From: Roseibium album
GTDB taxonomy: Bacteria; Pseudomonadota; Alphaproteobacteria; Rhizobiales; Stappiaceae
Reading direction: 5' to 3'
Length of the DNA stretch: 64,000 bases
NCBI RefSeq assembly: GCF_001404515.1
Contig: NZ_CXWE01000006.1
Span: 496,001-560,000, forward strand
The translations under genes and the position numbers were made by a program. The notes beneath the pieces are model-generated. The model was not told the DNA's origin. It did no database searches and saw only the letters and a program-made list of their open reading frames with translations. Shown piece after piece: positions 17,350 to 26,284 of this stretch (position 1 is the stretch's first letter; each line of letters begins with the position of its first letter).

Positions 17350-19203
17350 ATGAAAGTAAAATCCAGATTTCCGATCACAATCAGCCTGTTCACCGTGACG
17401 TTGAGCGTGGCCCTGGCCCTTGCTGCGACAATCATATCCTATACCCATTTTGCCAACCGGACCGCAGCCCTGACGGCTGGGCGCGAGCTTATGGAACGGT
17501 CCGCCGAGGTCGTCCGCCTGCGTACCGGGTCGCTGATCGCACCGATCGACGCCATCGCACAATACTCCGGAGACTGGCTGGACGTGACTGCCGTTCCAAA
17601 AGCCAGCGGCCACCCCGCCCGCAAGCGTCTGATCTCGTTCCTGTCCGCCATGCCGCAGATTGCGAATATCTATATCGGTTACGATGACGGCAGCAACTAC
17701 CTGATCGGCGCGGCCCGCACGCGGTCCGAAGACCAGCTGAAAGAAAAAGGCGCACCGCAGGAAACGTCCGTTCTTGAACAGATAATACTGCGCGGTAACA
17801 GAAAGAGACCCATCCGCATCGAGCGATTTCTGGACGAATACGGCGACACGCTGTCGTCAAATTCCAGTTACGAAATTTCATATGATCCAAGGGAACGGCC
17901 CTGGTACCAACTGGCGCTCGAAAGCCCGCACGTGGCGCGCACCGACGTTTATATTTTCGCAGGCTCCAAGGAGGCCGGTTTCACGGTGAGCAAGCGGCAC
18001 GCAAATGGTGTCGTGGGTGTCGACATCACGCTTGCCGACATCGACCTGTTTCTCGATTCCGAACCCCAGGCGGAGGCAGGAGTGCTTGCGATCATCAACG
18101 AGGACGGCACACTTCTGGCAAACTCGTCAATCGGCGACGGCAGCATGTCGGGAGATGACCGAAAGGCGGCCCTGTCAGCGCTTCGCAAGCAGGCTCTCAA
18201 CCCCGACCACGACAAGGTCAGGACGATCGATGTGAACGGTCATCCCTGGATCACACACCTGTCTGCCATCGAACTCGGTGCCGGTACGCAGGAAAATCTG
18301 GCGATCGCCCTTCCCCTCCGGGAAGTTGTCGGCGACATCACCCGCGCGTCTCAGCGTACAATCGCAGTGTCCGTCTTCATTGCGCTTTGCAGCATCCCGC
18401 TGGTCTGGCTCGTCTCCCGGTCGCTGTCACGTCCGCTCAAGGTTCTTGCTGCGGGCACGCAGCGGATCCGGAACTTCGATCTCGATCAGCCTTTTCCGCG
18501 ATCCTCGATCATTGACGAAATCTTCAAGCTGGAAACCGCGCTGGATCAGATGCGCACGTCGCTTCAGACTTTCGGCAGATATGTGCCGAACGCCCTGGTC
18601 CATCAGATGATCGAGCGCCAGGAAACGCCGGAGCCAGGCGGCGAAAGGCGTGACATCACGGTTCTGTTCATGGATCTGGAGAACTTCACCGCCATGTCTT
18701 CCCGGCTTCAGCCAGAGGAAGTCATGAACCGCATGTCCCGATACTTTGAAATTGTCACGCAGACCCTCCTGGCGCATGACGCAACCATCGACAAGTATAT
18801 AGGCGATGCCGTCATGGCGTTCTGGAACGCGCCGAACAGCGTCGAAGACCACCCGGCAAAGGCGTGCCGGGCGGCTCTTGCCGTTATCGAGGCCTGCAAG
18901 GCCGAAACAGACTCATGGTCCGGCGAAGGACTGCCGCAGGTGCGAACCCGAATTGGTTTGCACACAGGAGATGCCATTGTTGGCAATGTCGGCAGCTCGG
19001 ACCGATTGAACTACACAGCGCTTGGCGACACGGTCAACCTTGCTTCCAGGCTTGAGGCACACAACCGGCAAACCAAAACCAGCATCCTGATCAGCCCGGA
19101 TCTCGCCAGACTCGTTGAAGGAGCCTTTTCCATCAGGTCGGTCGGTGAAGCGAAGATCAAGGGTTACGACAAAGCTGTGAGCGTCTTCGAACTCAGATCA
19201 TGA
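17350..19203 (+). CDS. Class III adenylate/guanylate cyclase with Cache sensor and HAMP domain
   Basis: The 617-residue protein has a membrane helix near residues 10-33 and a periplasmic dCache-like sensor (about 40-310, with YDPRERPWYQLA and GVVGVDITLADIDLFL). A second helix spans about 335-355, followed by a HAMP linker (SRPLKVLAAGTQRIRNFDLD) and a catalytic domain (about 435-610). Metal aspartates are D442 in LFMDLENF and D486 in YIGDAVMAFWNAP. The end of the domain has RIGLHTGDAIVGNVG and DRLNYTALGDTVNLASRLE. It should turn an extracellular signal into cAMP or cGMP. ATG at 17350 is preferred to a TTG at 17269. Confidence 0.92.
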   Translation: MKVKSRFPITISLFTVTLSVALALAATIISYTHFANRTAALTAGRELMERSAEVVRLRTGSLIAPIDAIAQYSGDWLDVTAVPKASGHPARKRLISFLSAMPQIANIYIGYDDGSNYLIGAARTRSEDQLKEKGAPQETSVLEQIILRGNRKRPIRIERFLDEYGDTLSSNSSYEISYDPRERPWYQLALESPHVARTDVYIFAGSKEAGFTVSKRHANGVVGVDITLADIDLFLDSEPQAEAGVLAIINEDGTLLANSSIGDGSMSGDDRKAALSALRKQALNPDHDKVRTIDVNGHPWITHLSAIELGAGTQENLAIALPLREVVGDITRASQRTIAVSVFIALCSIPLVWLVSRSLSRPLKVLAAGTQRIRNFDLDQPFPRSSIIDEIFKLETALDQMRTSLQTFGRYVPNALVHQMIERQETPEPGGERRDITVLFMDLENFTAMSSRLQPEEVMNRMSRYFEIVTQTLLAHDATIDKYIGDAVMAFWNAPNSVEDHPAKACRAALAVIEACKAETDSWSGEGLPQVRTRIGLHTGDAIVGNVGSSDRLNYTALGDTVNLASRLEAHNRQTKTSILISPDLARLVEGAFSIRSVGEAKIKGYDKAVSVFELRS

Positions 19204-19494
19204 AGTCAGCAGCCGGACCGTCACTCCGAAAACAATGCCTTCAGACAGAAAATCTTTTTGCTTTTCTTCAGATTTTTGTTCGCGTCCCGAGATGAACGAT
19301 ACAGCTTCCGCCGAAGCCAAGGAAGCTGGGGGTGGTTATGCGCCAACCCGTCTTTAACAAGCAGGTAATGTGCGATGTACCGGTTCATGTGTTTCCTTCC
19401 GAGAAGAAAGACAATGCACAGAGCGCAGCTTTTCAACAATTTCAGGATTTGAAGGCAAAGACCATGTTTTCGAGCCCAGCCAAGTGCCCGGAAA

Positions 19495-19542
19495 GGCAAA
19501 AAAAGAAAGCCTCGCAAATCCGGTTTCAATAGATTTGCGAGG
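19495..19542 (-). terminator. Rho-independent terminator on the minus strand
   Basis: The perfect 11-bp inverted repeat CCTCGCAAATC / GATTTGCGAGG (19510-19520 and 19532-19542) is followed, on the minus strand, by CTTTCTTTTTTTG. No clear gene ends just upstream of it, and the sulfatase-like or other ORFs one might expect are absent. The transcript it ends is unknown. Confidence 0.75.
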
Positions 19543-19939
19543 CCAGTCAGGTTGCAAAGGCTACGCAACCATGCGCCTCCATAACGTAGGGGAACACAGC
19601 TGTAAATGACGGCGATGAGCATTCCGGTACGGAAGGAAAAAGTATGCGAACAAACCACATCCAACCGCTCGTGCCAGGGTTCTTTTTTCCAGTCAAACCC
19701 GAGTGTTTTCAGTAGACACGAGACGGCGCTTCACTTGAGCTTCACGATGCAAGTATCTGTGCACAAGTGTCTTTCAGGTCGATTTCGACGCAATTAATTG
19801 GCCCCTTTGCATGGGTTTCGGACTATCGCGCGAAATATAGCACCTCATGCAACCTTGAGAAAAAATCAACTTTCGCCGCTCAGATCCGCCAATCGGTGAA
19901 AACGGTCTGCAGCATCTCCATAAACGGCAAATCCAACAC

Positions 19940-19977
19940 AAACGAAAACCCGCCCGCAACGTTGGCAGCGGACGGGC
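19940..19977 (-). terminator. Rho-independent terminator after the PEP-CTERM-type gene
   Basis: On the minus strand a stem of nine pairs including a G-U (CCCGTCCGC / GCGGGCGGG) with a short loop is followed by TTTTCGTTTGT. It lies about 25 bases after the stop codon of the gene ending at 20003. Confidence 0.8.
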
Positions 19978-20002
19978 TCAAAACCAGGTTCAGAGTGTTG
20001 CG

Positions 20003-20614
20003 TCAGGCTTCTTCGCGTCGGCGCCATCCAAAGAAGCCGAGGACCGCGAGACCCGCGCCCAACAGCGGGAGCGCCGCAGGAACAGGCACCGGTGTCACAC
20101 GAACGGCGTCGAGGTCAAACCCGCCGGTCGACCTGCCCCGCGTCGGAGACGTATCCAGAATACGGACGGTATTGAATGTCCCTGCAAGTCCGATCGGAAC
20201 CATGCCGCCGCCCTGAGCAGCCGCGTTGGAAATGCTACCGATAGAAGTGAAATCAATGCCATCACCTACGAATACTTCCACCGATTCCGGCCAGCTCGAA
20301 ACAGTTCCGAAAGTGACTTCGAACAATTTGACGCTCGTGTCGAACACCGCGCCGAAAGTAAGATCGATGTAGCTACCGAAACCGATTTCGAAAAAACTAT
20401 CGTCGGCAGCGCCGAGCGCGTTCAAGGCATTGCCGCGATTGTTTGAAGTACCGCGCGCCGCATTCTTGTCGTAGGTGATCGTCGTGGCATAGCCATCAGC
20501 GAAGCCACCTGTGCCAACTGTTTCCCAATCAGGAGTGACGGGCGCAGCTGATACAGCCAACGTGCTCACAAGGAACAATGTGGCCGTCAGGGTGGAGCGT
20601 GCATATCCAAACAT
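20003..20614 (-). CDS. PEP-CTERM/VPLPA-type sorting-domain secreted protein
   Basis: A 203-residue exported protein. The signal peptide MFGYARSTLTATLFLVSTLAVSA... is seen at residues 1-22, written here only in part. A jelly-roll-like extracellular domain (YIDLTFGAVFDTSVKLFEVTFG, then VEVFVGDGIDFTSIG) follows. The C-terminal signal is VPVPAALPLLGAGLAVLG plus GWRRREEA. It is a predicted exosortase substrate, like the protein at 15772-16455. ATG at 20614 is preferred to the TTG at 20626. Its single-gene transcript has its own terminator and a candidate promoter. Confidence 0.85.
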   Translation of the reverse strand: MFGYARSTLTATLFLVSTLAVSAAPVTPDWETVGTGGFADGYATTITYDKNAARGTSNNRGNALNALGAADDSFFEIGFGSYIDLTFGAVFDTSVKLFEVTFGTVSSWPESVEVFVGDGIDFTSIGSISNAAAQGGGMVPIGLAGTFNTVRILDTSPTRGRSTGGFDLDAVRVTPVPVPAALPLLGAGLAVLGFFGWRRREEA

Positions 20615-21091
20615 CAAATTTCTCAATCTTTATCGTAACTTAATTGAAGCAGTTGTCCGCATTGCTGGTAGCGTGTTCGTTGCAATTGTGTCAATAGCGT
20701 TCATGCATTCTTAACCGTGACTGACAGCCTTTCCAATGTTCTGGTTAATACAGGAAGACCTTGCCGATTGTCAGGAACGACGACGGACAACCAGGGCTGA
20801 GGCCCACATCGTCCGCCAGTTGGAACCCAGGCAGTGTTCGTGTCCGGGTGTCGTCACCGCCGTTCAAATTCCATCAGCTTCGCCAGGACATGCAGCTACT
20901 CCAAGCTGTGACTTGAAATTTTTCAAGCTTGCACCACAATATGGAAACGGTGTTTCAACAGGCAGCTTCCCGCACGGGCATTTGCAGTGACCGCCTTGAA
21001 AACAATTGTTAGTTTTCCTGATGCATTAATTGCCGCGACCATAAGCTACGTGCAATCGGCGCGGCGAGACTGTAACTGGACCGGGAAACAT
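20615..21091 (+). other. Divergent intergenic region
   Basis: 477 bases between the minus-strand PEP-CTERM-type gene and the small plus-strand genes. A candidate promoter for the minus-strand gene is the only element recognised. A plus-strand in-frame extension of the next gene (from 20987) exists but is not preferred. Confidence 0.45.
20666..20694 (-). promoter_or_regulatory. Candidate promoter of the PEP-CTERM-type gene
   Basis: On the minus strand a perfect TTGACA (20689-20694) is followed after 17 bases by CTACCA (20666-20671), about 50 bases upstream of the ATG. The -10 element is poor. Confidence 0.3.
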
Positions 21092-21301
21092 ATGTCACCG
21101 ATAGAAGACCTGCGTGATGAACTGATCGGGAAATATGCGCGCATAGCGAACACGGTGCAGGCATATTTCAGCGACGACGACCTGCTGATCGACCTGCGCA
21201 AGCAGCTCGATACGCTGTTGAAAAGCAGAAACGAGACGCTTTCGATGGAAGTATACACGCTCGTCGTTTTGCGCGCCTTTCGAACACTCCGGGGGGCGTG
21301 A
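21092..21301 (+). CDS. Hypothetical small protein
   Basis: A 69-residue, mostly helical, acidic protein (SPIEDLRDELIGKYARIANT, then DDLLIDLRKQLDTLLKS). I do not recognise the family. ATG at 21092 is preferred because the peptide from there is coherent, while the extension from 20987 looks less so. The stop codon is followed after four bases by the next gene, so the two are probably co-transcribed. Confidence 0.55.
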   Translation: MSPIEDLRDELIGKYARIANTVQAYFSDDDLLIDLRKQLDTLLKSRNETLSMEVYTLVVLRAFRTLRGA

Positions 21302-21305
21302 AGGT

Positions 21306-21518
21306 TTGACCGATCTGCAAACGTTCCTGGACAATGAGGCGGAAGCCTATGCGGACATGTTCGAAGGTGGATATGTTATCAGGGGATTTATCCGATCAAT
21401 CATAGAAGGATATGATGGGAAATCGGATTGGCGGGAGTTTACTCCCGAAGAACGTAGCGAGATTATTCTGAACTGCCACAGGATAGTAGAACTCCTGCGG
21501 CAGGCCGAAGAAGGATGA
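21306..21518 (+). CDS. Hypothetical small protein
   Basis: A 70-residue acidic, helical protein (LQTFLDNEAEAYADMFEGGY, FTPEERSEIILNCHRIVELL). No family was recognised. It starts with TTG four bases after the upstream stop codon, with a purine-rich GTGAAGG sequence directly before it. It ends nine bases before the next gene, so it is the middle member of a three-gene unit. Confidence 0.55.
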   Translation: MTDLQTFLDNEAEAYADMFEGGYVIRGFIRSIIEGYDGKSDWREFTPEERSEIILNCHRIVELLRQAEEG

Positions 21519-21527
21519 GGAAGGAAG

Positions 21528-22040
21528 ATGCACATCAAGCGCGTTGACCCAGCCAACATGACAGGACTGGCTGGTCAGCACATACAGGAACTTGATGCAT
21601 ATCTGCGGCAGACAGACGGCGCGTTCCGTCCGGACATGCCGCAATTCAATCGCGTTGTCTTTACGTCGATCAAGGCAAGTGGCGACCATATCCCGCAAAT
21701 CGGTTACGTCGGCAAAAACAGCTATATCAAGGAAGTGATGGAGGGTCAGTTCGGCAGCGACTTCGCTTCCGCCATCCGAAATCAGGACCCTCAGTTCGAT
21801 CAGGCAGTCGCCGGTGGTTTCGCCAGGGCTGCCCAGGGTGACCGTGTCTTTGAACTGGTTGAAATGGAAGTCACACCGCCAGGCGCACTCACAAATATCC
21901 CGGTCAGCTACTACCGCCTGATTGAGCGGCTCTGGCTGGGTACGCCTCAACCGGTACTGGTCAATCTAACTCTTCCAACGTCAGCCCAGTTCCATGAGCA
22001 TCTATTTTTGCTAGATAGAGCACATCTGACGGCCAATTGA
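21528..22040 (+). CDS. Hypothetical protein, possibly PAS-like
   Basis: A 170-residue soluble protein following the two small helical genes. AGGAAG six bases before the ATG is a good ribosome-binding site. It has an SIKASGDHIPQIGYVGKNSYI block and a C-terminal GALTNIPVSYYRLIERLWLG segment. That segment loosely recalls the xxYxRLxLPL strand of alphaproteobacterial PAS_5-like proteins, but this is only an impression. The 3' end overlaps the convergent 240-codon gene by 80 bp, so antisense interaction of the transcripts is possible. Confidence 0.6.
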   Translation: MHIKRVDPANMTGLAGQHIQELDAYLRQTDGAFRPDMPQFNRVVFTSIKASGDHIPQIGYVGKNSYIKEVMEGQFGSDFASAIRNQDPQFDQAVAGGFARAAQGDRVFELVEMEVTPPGALTNIPVSYYRLIERLWLGTPQPVLVNLTLPTSAQFHEHLFLLDRAHLTAN

Positions 22041-22683
22041 ACAGGAACATGTCATCCTGCTTGCGGTCGGCCGGCGGGTTCACCCATCTTGTTGCATAAG
22101 GATAACGGTGAAACGCGCCGTAAACATCTCCAAGCGATTTTCGAATCCTGTCGGCCCGCGCCAGTCCCACGCAAACCGCGGCATCCTTCCAGGTTGCCAG
22201 ACCAAGGTAAAGGTTCATCCTGGCAATGAGTGCAAGCCGTTCAAGCGACACTTTCGCCGACCCGAAGCCCGATACATTCAGCGCGTCGCCTGAGTATATG
22301 ACCTTGCCCTGGATCTCTTCCATCGGCGGGCACACCCAGGAATGGTCCACCTTATACGCGTCCCCGTAGATCCTGGACAGTTGCAGGCGGTGGTATTCAA
22401 GGTAGTTCATACCACCTGTGTCAAAGAGCTGACTGCAATAGAAGGAAACAGGTTCCTCGCCCGCAAACGCGACATGGCAGAAACCGTTGTGGCCGTTGAA
22501 ATCAAAAAACCTTGTCTGAAAAAACGGGGTCACATCCTTGCCGCAGGCTTCCAGCGTCGGAACCACTTCACGGAAGTCGCGCAGCACACGGACAGAACAC
22601 CCAAGCGCATAGAGCCTGGTTCGACAGGCGGAATACGCATTGAACAAAATAGAAACGTCTTCAGGTCCCAAGGAACCCCCCAT
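21961..22683 (-). CDS. Hypothetical protein
   Basis: A 240-residue soluble protein with no recognised family. It is rich in aromatic residues and has several cysteines (FFDFNGHNGFCHVAFAGEEP, YCSQLFDTGGMNYLEYHRLQ). The order of segments, a helical N-terminal third and strand-like core, could fit an acyltransferase-like (GNAT) fold. No acetyl-CoA loop is visible, so no function is given. The start at 22683 has no strong Shine-Dalgarno. It converges with, and overlaps, the gene ending at 22040. Confidence 0.6.
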   Translation of the reverse strand: MGGSLGPEDVSILFNAYSACRTRLYALGCSVRVLRDFREVVPTLEACGKDVTPFFQTRFFDFNGHNGFCHVAFAGEEPVSFYCSQLFDTGGMNYLEYHRLQLSRIYGDAYKVDHSWVCPPMEEIQGKVIYSGDALNVSGFGSAKVSLERLALIARMNLYLGLATWKDAAVCVGLARADRIRKSLGDVYGAFHRYPYATRWVNPPADRKQDDMFLFNWPSDVLYLAKIDAHGTGLTLEELD

Positions 22684-23197
22684 TACGCCACGTCGAAAGT
22701 TCGAATAGATGCGGTCAGTGAGAAATGAACTGGATGATCTTCCTACCGGTCACCGGCGAAACCCTAACTCCTGAAACCTATCAATCCGGCGATTTGGCTA
22801 TTCCAGGCACCACGCGATCACTATTATTCGCTATCAGTTATTTTGCCTAGAAAAAATCGTACAATTTACCATAAATTGGAGCTTAACTGGATAACAGAAC
22901 CCCACCAATTCCAGTAAAATTTTAATTAAAGTTTGAACAAATGGCCGCCGGTGAGTACGCAGATTGAAAAATGTGCCTTACACAACCTTCTCAACCTGTA
23001 ATATACTATATTTGATTGTATTTTTGGATGTATTTGAGCGGAACGGTTAACCGACCAATCAGTGTAACTGGTTCGCATCGTTCGTTCTTTTTAACGTTGC
23101 TGGGAAATTACTGGTGAAAGCAAGCCGGTTCAGACCTTCGCTTCAAACCGTCAGGTGTCAGAAGCCGCAACAAGTGTGACAGCCAAAACGAAGAACG
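22684..23197 (+). other. AT-rich intergenic region
   Basis: 514 bases, clearly AT-richer than the surrounding genes, with no credible open frame. A 10-bp palindrome CGGTTAACCG lies at 23044-23053. No terminator, tRNA or repeat was recognised. Confidence 0.5.
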
Positions 23198-23386
23198 TTA
23201 TGCGGCGCGAACGCTTGTCTGTTTCACTTTTCCAATGAACTCGGACAGCCAGGCAATCTCTCTGAAGTAGACTTCCATGCTGAGGGACGCAAGTTCCATA
23301 AGCAGTTTTTGCGGGTCAGGATTTTCGAACCCGGTTTGCTGAAGAAAGACCTCGTATTCCTTCCTGTAAGCCTCTGGTATCCGCAT
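23198..23386 (-). CDS. Hypothetical small protein
   Basis: A 62-residue predicted helical protein (RIPEAYRKEYEVFLQQTGFE, then ASLSMEVYFREIAWLSEFIG). No family was recognised. The upstream GAGGCGGGA supports the ATG at 23386, and codon use is ordinary for the region. It is a lone gene divergent from the cytochrome P450 gene. Confidence 0.5.
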   Translation of the reverse strand: MRIPEAYRKEYEVFLQQTGFENPDPQKLLMELASLSMEVYFREIAWLSEFIGKVKQTSVRAA

Positions 23387-23657
23387 TCCCGCCTCGTAGA
23401 CTCCGTTCGTTCCGTCACGGCGGAGCGCTCGGCGCCGCCCAAAGACATCGTCGGAGATTTCCGTTTCCTTTGGGTATCGTCATTCTTCTCCTTTCCTCGC
23501 TATCCCCAACTCAACATCGCCAAAATTCGAAAATTGCTGAAAAAAGCAGGAAACCGACCATTTATCGCACCGTCCCCCTTGCGCTTGACGCGGTAAATCT
23601 TCGACGCTGACAGGAATCACAATTCCAGACGAACCAACGTCCCGCAACGAGCCCTTC

Positions 23658-24893
23658 ATGAGCCAGTCCACAGCCCCTTCGTTCAATCCCCTGTCGGATT
23701 CATTCGCGCAAGACCCGCACCCCTTCTACGCGGCATTGCGGGCGCAACCGGGACTGACATATTTTGAAAATTTCGATGTTTGGCTGGCAGCCCGGTTCGA
23801 AGACGTTTCGCAAATCGTCATGCACGACAAGATGGTCCGTTCCATGGAGCAAATTGCGAGCGCGGAAGAAATCGATATCCAGAAACGGGCAGGCAATTGG
23901 CACGACATGCCGTATCATGCCCGCTTCGTACAGTTTTCCCTGCTCGACAGCGACGGGGAAATCCACGACAGACTGCGCAAGCAGGTTTTCAAGCTGTTCA
24001 CACCCGTGATGGTCAACAAGCTACGCAGTGAAATCCAGGCTTATGTCGAAAACCTTGTAGAAGGCCTGTCTGACAGGCCGGTCATCGATTTCGTGGAGGA
24101 TCTGGCCGCCCATGTCCCCGGGCACATTATCGGCCGCATTCTGGGTGTACCCGACGAGGACTGTCCGCAATTGCGTATCTGGTCAGAAAACATCGTCCAG
24201 TTCTTCGACATCGACCGCTCCGACGAGCGCAAGGAACTTGCCGAACGAAACACGACAGAATTCTATCACTATCTTCTTCAACTAAAGGCAAAGCGGGAAA
24301 CGGAATCGCGTGACGACCTCCTCTCCACGATGATCGAGGCGGAACGTCAGGGCCACATGAACCACGACGAATTCTTCTCAACGGCGATGCTGATACTGAT
24401 GGCGGGCCACGGGTCAACGATCGACGTTCTGGGGAGCGGCATGCATGCACTTTTGAAGTTCCCCACTCAAATGCAAAGGCTGCGGGAGGACCCCGGTCTC
24501 ATGAAGACTGCCGTCCAGGAGATGTTCCGCTATGAATCTCCCCTGCCCTTCTTCCACCGCTACTGCACGGAAGATGTTGAGATCTCCGGCCAGTTGTTTC
24601 CACGGGGTACGAAGTTCGGTGTTCTTTATGGTTCAGCCAACAGGGACCCCAAACAGTTTCCGGACGCTGATCTGTTCGACGTCGGGCGTTCCCCCAACTG
24701 GCACATAGCTTTTGGGCGCGGCGCGCATTTCTGCCTGGGCAATCATCTGGCCCGGCTTGACATGGATATCATTTTCTCGACCCTGTTGAAGCGGTTCAAG
24801 ATGATCGAGCTGTGCGAAGAACCTGTCAAATACAAGCACGGGCTGTCTGTGAGAGGCCCCGAAAAACTTCGGATCTCCTGGCAAGCAGCCTGA
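23658..24893 (+). CDS. Cytochrome P450
   Basis: A 411-residue soluble class I-type P450. The heme-binding loop is [17 protein letters not shown] with thiolate ligand C359, and the ExxR of helix K is [10 protein letters not shown]. The I-helix segment, residues 249-254, reads AGHGST. The usual AGxE/DT(T) acid is replaced by glycine and the following Thr by Ser, so proton delivery may differ. The substrate is unknown. No ferredoxin or reductase gene lies beside it. The next gene, in the same direction, is a secreted phosphodiesterase 47 bp away, so a shared transcript is possible without implying a shared pathway. Confidence 0.95.
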   Translation: MSQSTAPSFNPLSDSFAQDPHPFYAALRAQPGLTYFENFDVWLAARFEDVSQIVMHDKMVRSMEQIASAEEIDIQKRAGNWHDMPYHARFVQFSLLDSDGEIHDRLRKQVFKLFTPVMVNKLRSEIQAYVENLVEGLSDRPVIDFVEDLAAHVPGHIIGRILGVPDEDCPQLRIWSENIVQFFDIDRSDERKELAERNTTEFYHYLLQLKAKRETESRDDLLSTMIEAERQGHMNHDEFFSTAMLILMAGHGSTIDVLGSGMHALLKFPTQMQRLREDPGLMKTAVQEMFRYESPLPFFHRYCTEDVEISGQLFPRGTKFGVLYGSANRDPKQFPDADLFDVGRSPNWHIAFGRGAHFCLGNHLARLDMDIIFSTLLKRFKMIELCEEPVKYKHGLSVRGPEKLRISWQAA

Positions 24894-24940
24894 TCTGCCC
24901 TATCTACCTAACGCTATCCCACAAATCATACGGATCTCCA

Positions 24941-26140
24941 ATGCGGCATCTGACAATTGTTTTCGCTACTTTCCTGATCGCTTTTCCAACGGCACTTCAT
25001 GCAGACACAATCGAGCTGGGGCCGCGTCCCGCCTGGCTGGTCAGCCAGATGGCAGACAGCGATCTGAAGGACAAACTGAAAAGCTGCATCGGCCAACCGA
25101 CAAAGCGCACATTGTTTTCCATCAGCCATCGAGGCGCACCGCTCCAGTTTCCCGAACATACCGAGGAAGGCTATCGTGCAGGTGCGTTGATGGGTGCCGG
25201 CATATTGGAATGCGATGTAACCTTCACCAAGGACAAGGAACTGGTTTGCCGCCACTCCCAGAACGACCTTCACACGACAACAAATGTTCTTGCAACGGAC
25301 CTGGCTGCAAACTGCACGGCGGCTTTCACTCCGGCCAGCGGGGGCAACCCCGCATCGGCAGAATGCCGCACGTCCGATCTGACGCTCGACGAATTCAAGT
25401 CCCTGCGCGGCAAGATGGACAGCGCCGACAAGACCGCGCAGAGCGCCGAGGACTATCTGAATGGAACGGCTCCCTGGCGGACCGAGCTTTACGGCCTGAC
25501 CGGCACCTTGCTGACACACGCAGAGTCAATTGCCCTCTTCAAGGACCTCGGCGTCAAGTTCACACCGGAACTGAAAGCGCCGAAAGTTGCAATGCCCTAT
25601 GAAGGTTTCACCCAATCCGACTATGCCCAGAAGCTGATCGATGACTACAAGGCAGCGGGCATACCGGCAGAAGACGTCTTTCCGCAATCCTTCAATCTTC
25701 AGGATGTCCGCTACTGGGTTGAAAATGAACCGGAATTCGGCAAGCAGGCTGTCTATCTGGACGGCCGGCGTGATCTCAATCCCATGGACCCGTCGACATT
25801 TTCACCATCGATGGCGGAGTTGAAGGAAATGGGCGTGAATTATCTCGCGCCGCCGCTCTTTGTTCTGCTTGCGCTGGAAGACGGAAAGATCGTGCCCTCT
25901 CCTTACGCAAAAGCTGCAAAGGCTGCCGGACTAGACCTGATTACCTGGACGCTTGAGCGCTCCGGACCTCTTGATGCCGGTGGTGGCTGGTACTATCAGA
26001 CCATAGGTGACGTGATCGACGGAGACGGAAGAATGCTCGAGGTGGTCGATGTCCTTGCAAAAGACGTCGGTGTTATGGGGATCTTCTCCGACTGGCCCGC
26101 AACGACAAGCTTTTATGCCTCCTGCATGGGTTTGCCCTGA
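24941..26140 (+). CDS. Secreted glycerophosphodiester phosphodiesterase family protein
   Basis: A 399-residue protein with an N-terminal signal peptide ([20 protein letters not shown], cleaved near HADT). It has the GDPD TIM-barrel motif: [17 protein letters not shown] with the first catalytic His, [20 protein letters not shown] with metal and catalytic residues, and the later strands FTPELKAPK and [12 protein letters not shown]. It should release alcohols and glycerol-3-phosphate from glycerophosphodiesters in the periplasm. ATG at 24941 is preferred to a start inside the P450 gene. The inserted region at about residues 110-180, with several Cys, is longer than in GlpQ. Confidence 0.88.
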   Translation: MRHLTIVFATFLIAFPTALHADTIELGPRPAWLVSQMADSDLKDKLKSCIGQPTKRTLFSISHRGAPLQFPEHTEEGYRAGALMGAGILECDVTFTKDKELVCRHSQNDLHTTTNVLATDLAANCTAAFTPASGGNPASAECRTSDLTLDEFKSLRGKMDSADKTAQSAEDYLNGTAPWRTELYGLTGTLLTHAESIALFKDLGVKFTPELKAPKVAMPYEGFTQSDYAQKLIDDYKAAGIPAEDVFPQSFNLQDVRYWVENEPEFGKQAVYLDGRRDLNPMDPSTFSPSMAELKEMGVNYLAPPLFVLLALEDGKIVPSPYAKAAKAAGLDLITWTLERSGPLDAGGGWYYQTIGDVIDGDGRMLEVVDVLAKDVGVMGIFSDWPATTSFYASCMGLP

Positions 26141-26284
26141 GGTTATTCCTTAAGGGCCTTCGAACACTCGGTTCTGACCTAGAAGCCGGGCATAAGCGCG
26201 CCCGCACGCTGGAGTTGATAATCATTCCTTCACCAACTCCGACTACGTTGAGGAAAGTGTCTACGTCAAACGTGATCTAGCAAA

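Larger units (their letters stand above)
19204..20002 (+). other. Long gene-poor region with minus-strand terminators
   Basis: About 800 bases without a convincing protein gene. A 147-codon minus-strand frame at 19221-19664 is crossed by a strong terminator hairpin and has an unlikely composition, so it was not called. Two minus-strand terminators and a small GGTTGC/GCAACC hairpin (19550-19570) are present. An untranslated RNA on the minus strand upstream of the 19510-19542 terminator is possible but unproven. Confidence 0.5.

Noticed and set aside
19221..19664. 147-codon minus-strand open frame in a gene-poor gap
   Set aside because: A strong terminator hairpin lies inside it, it has no ribosome-binding site I can support, and its composition (many Cys, Leu, Arg) is not protein-like.
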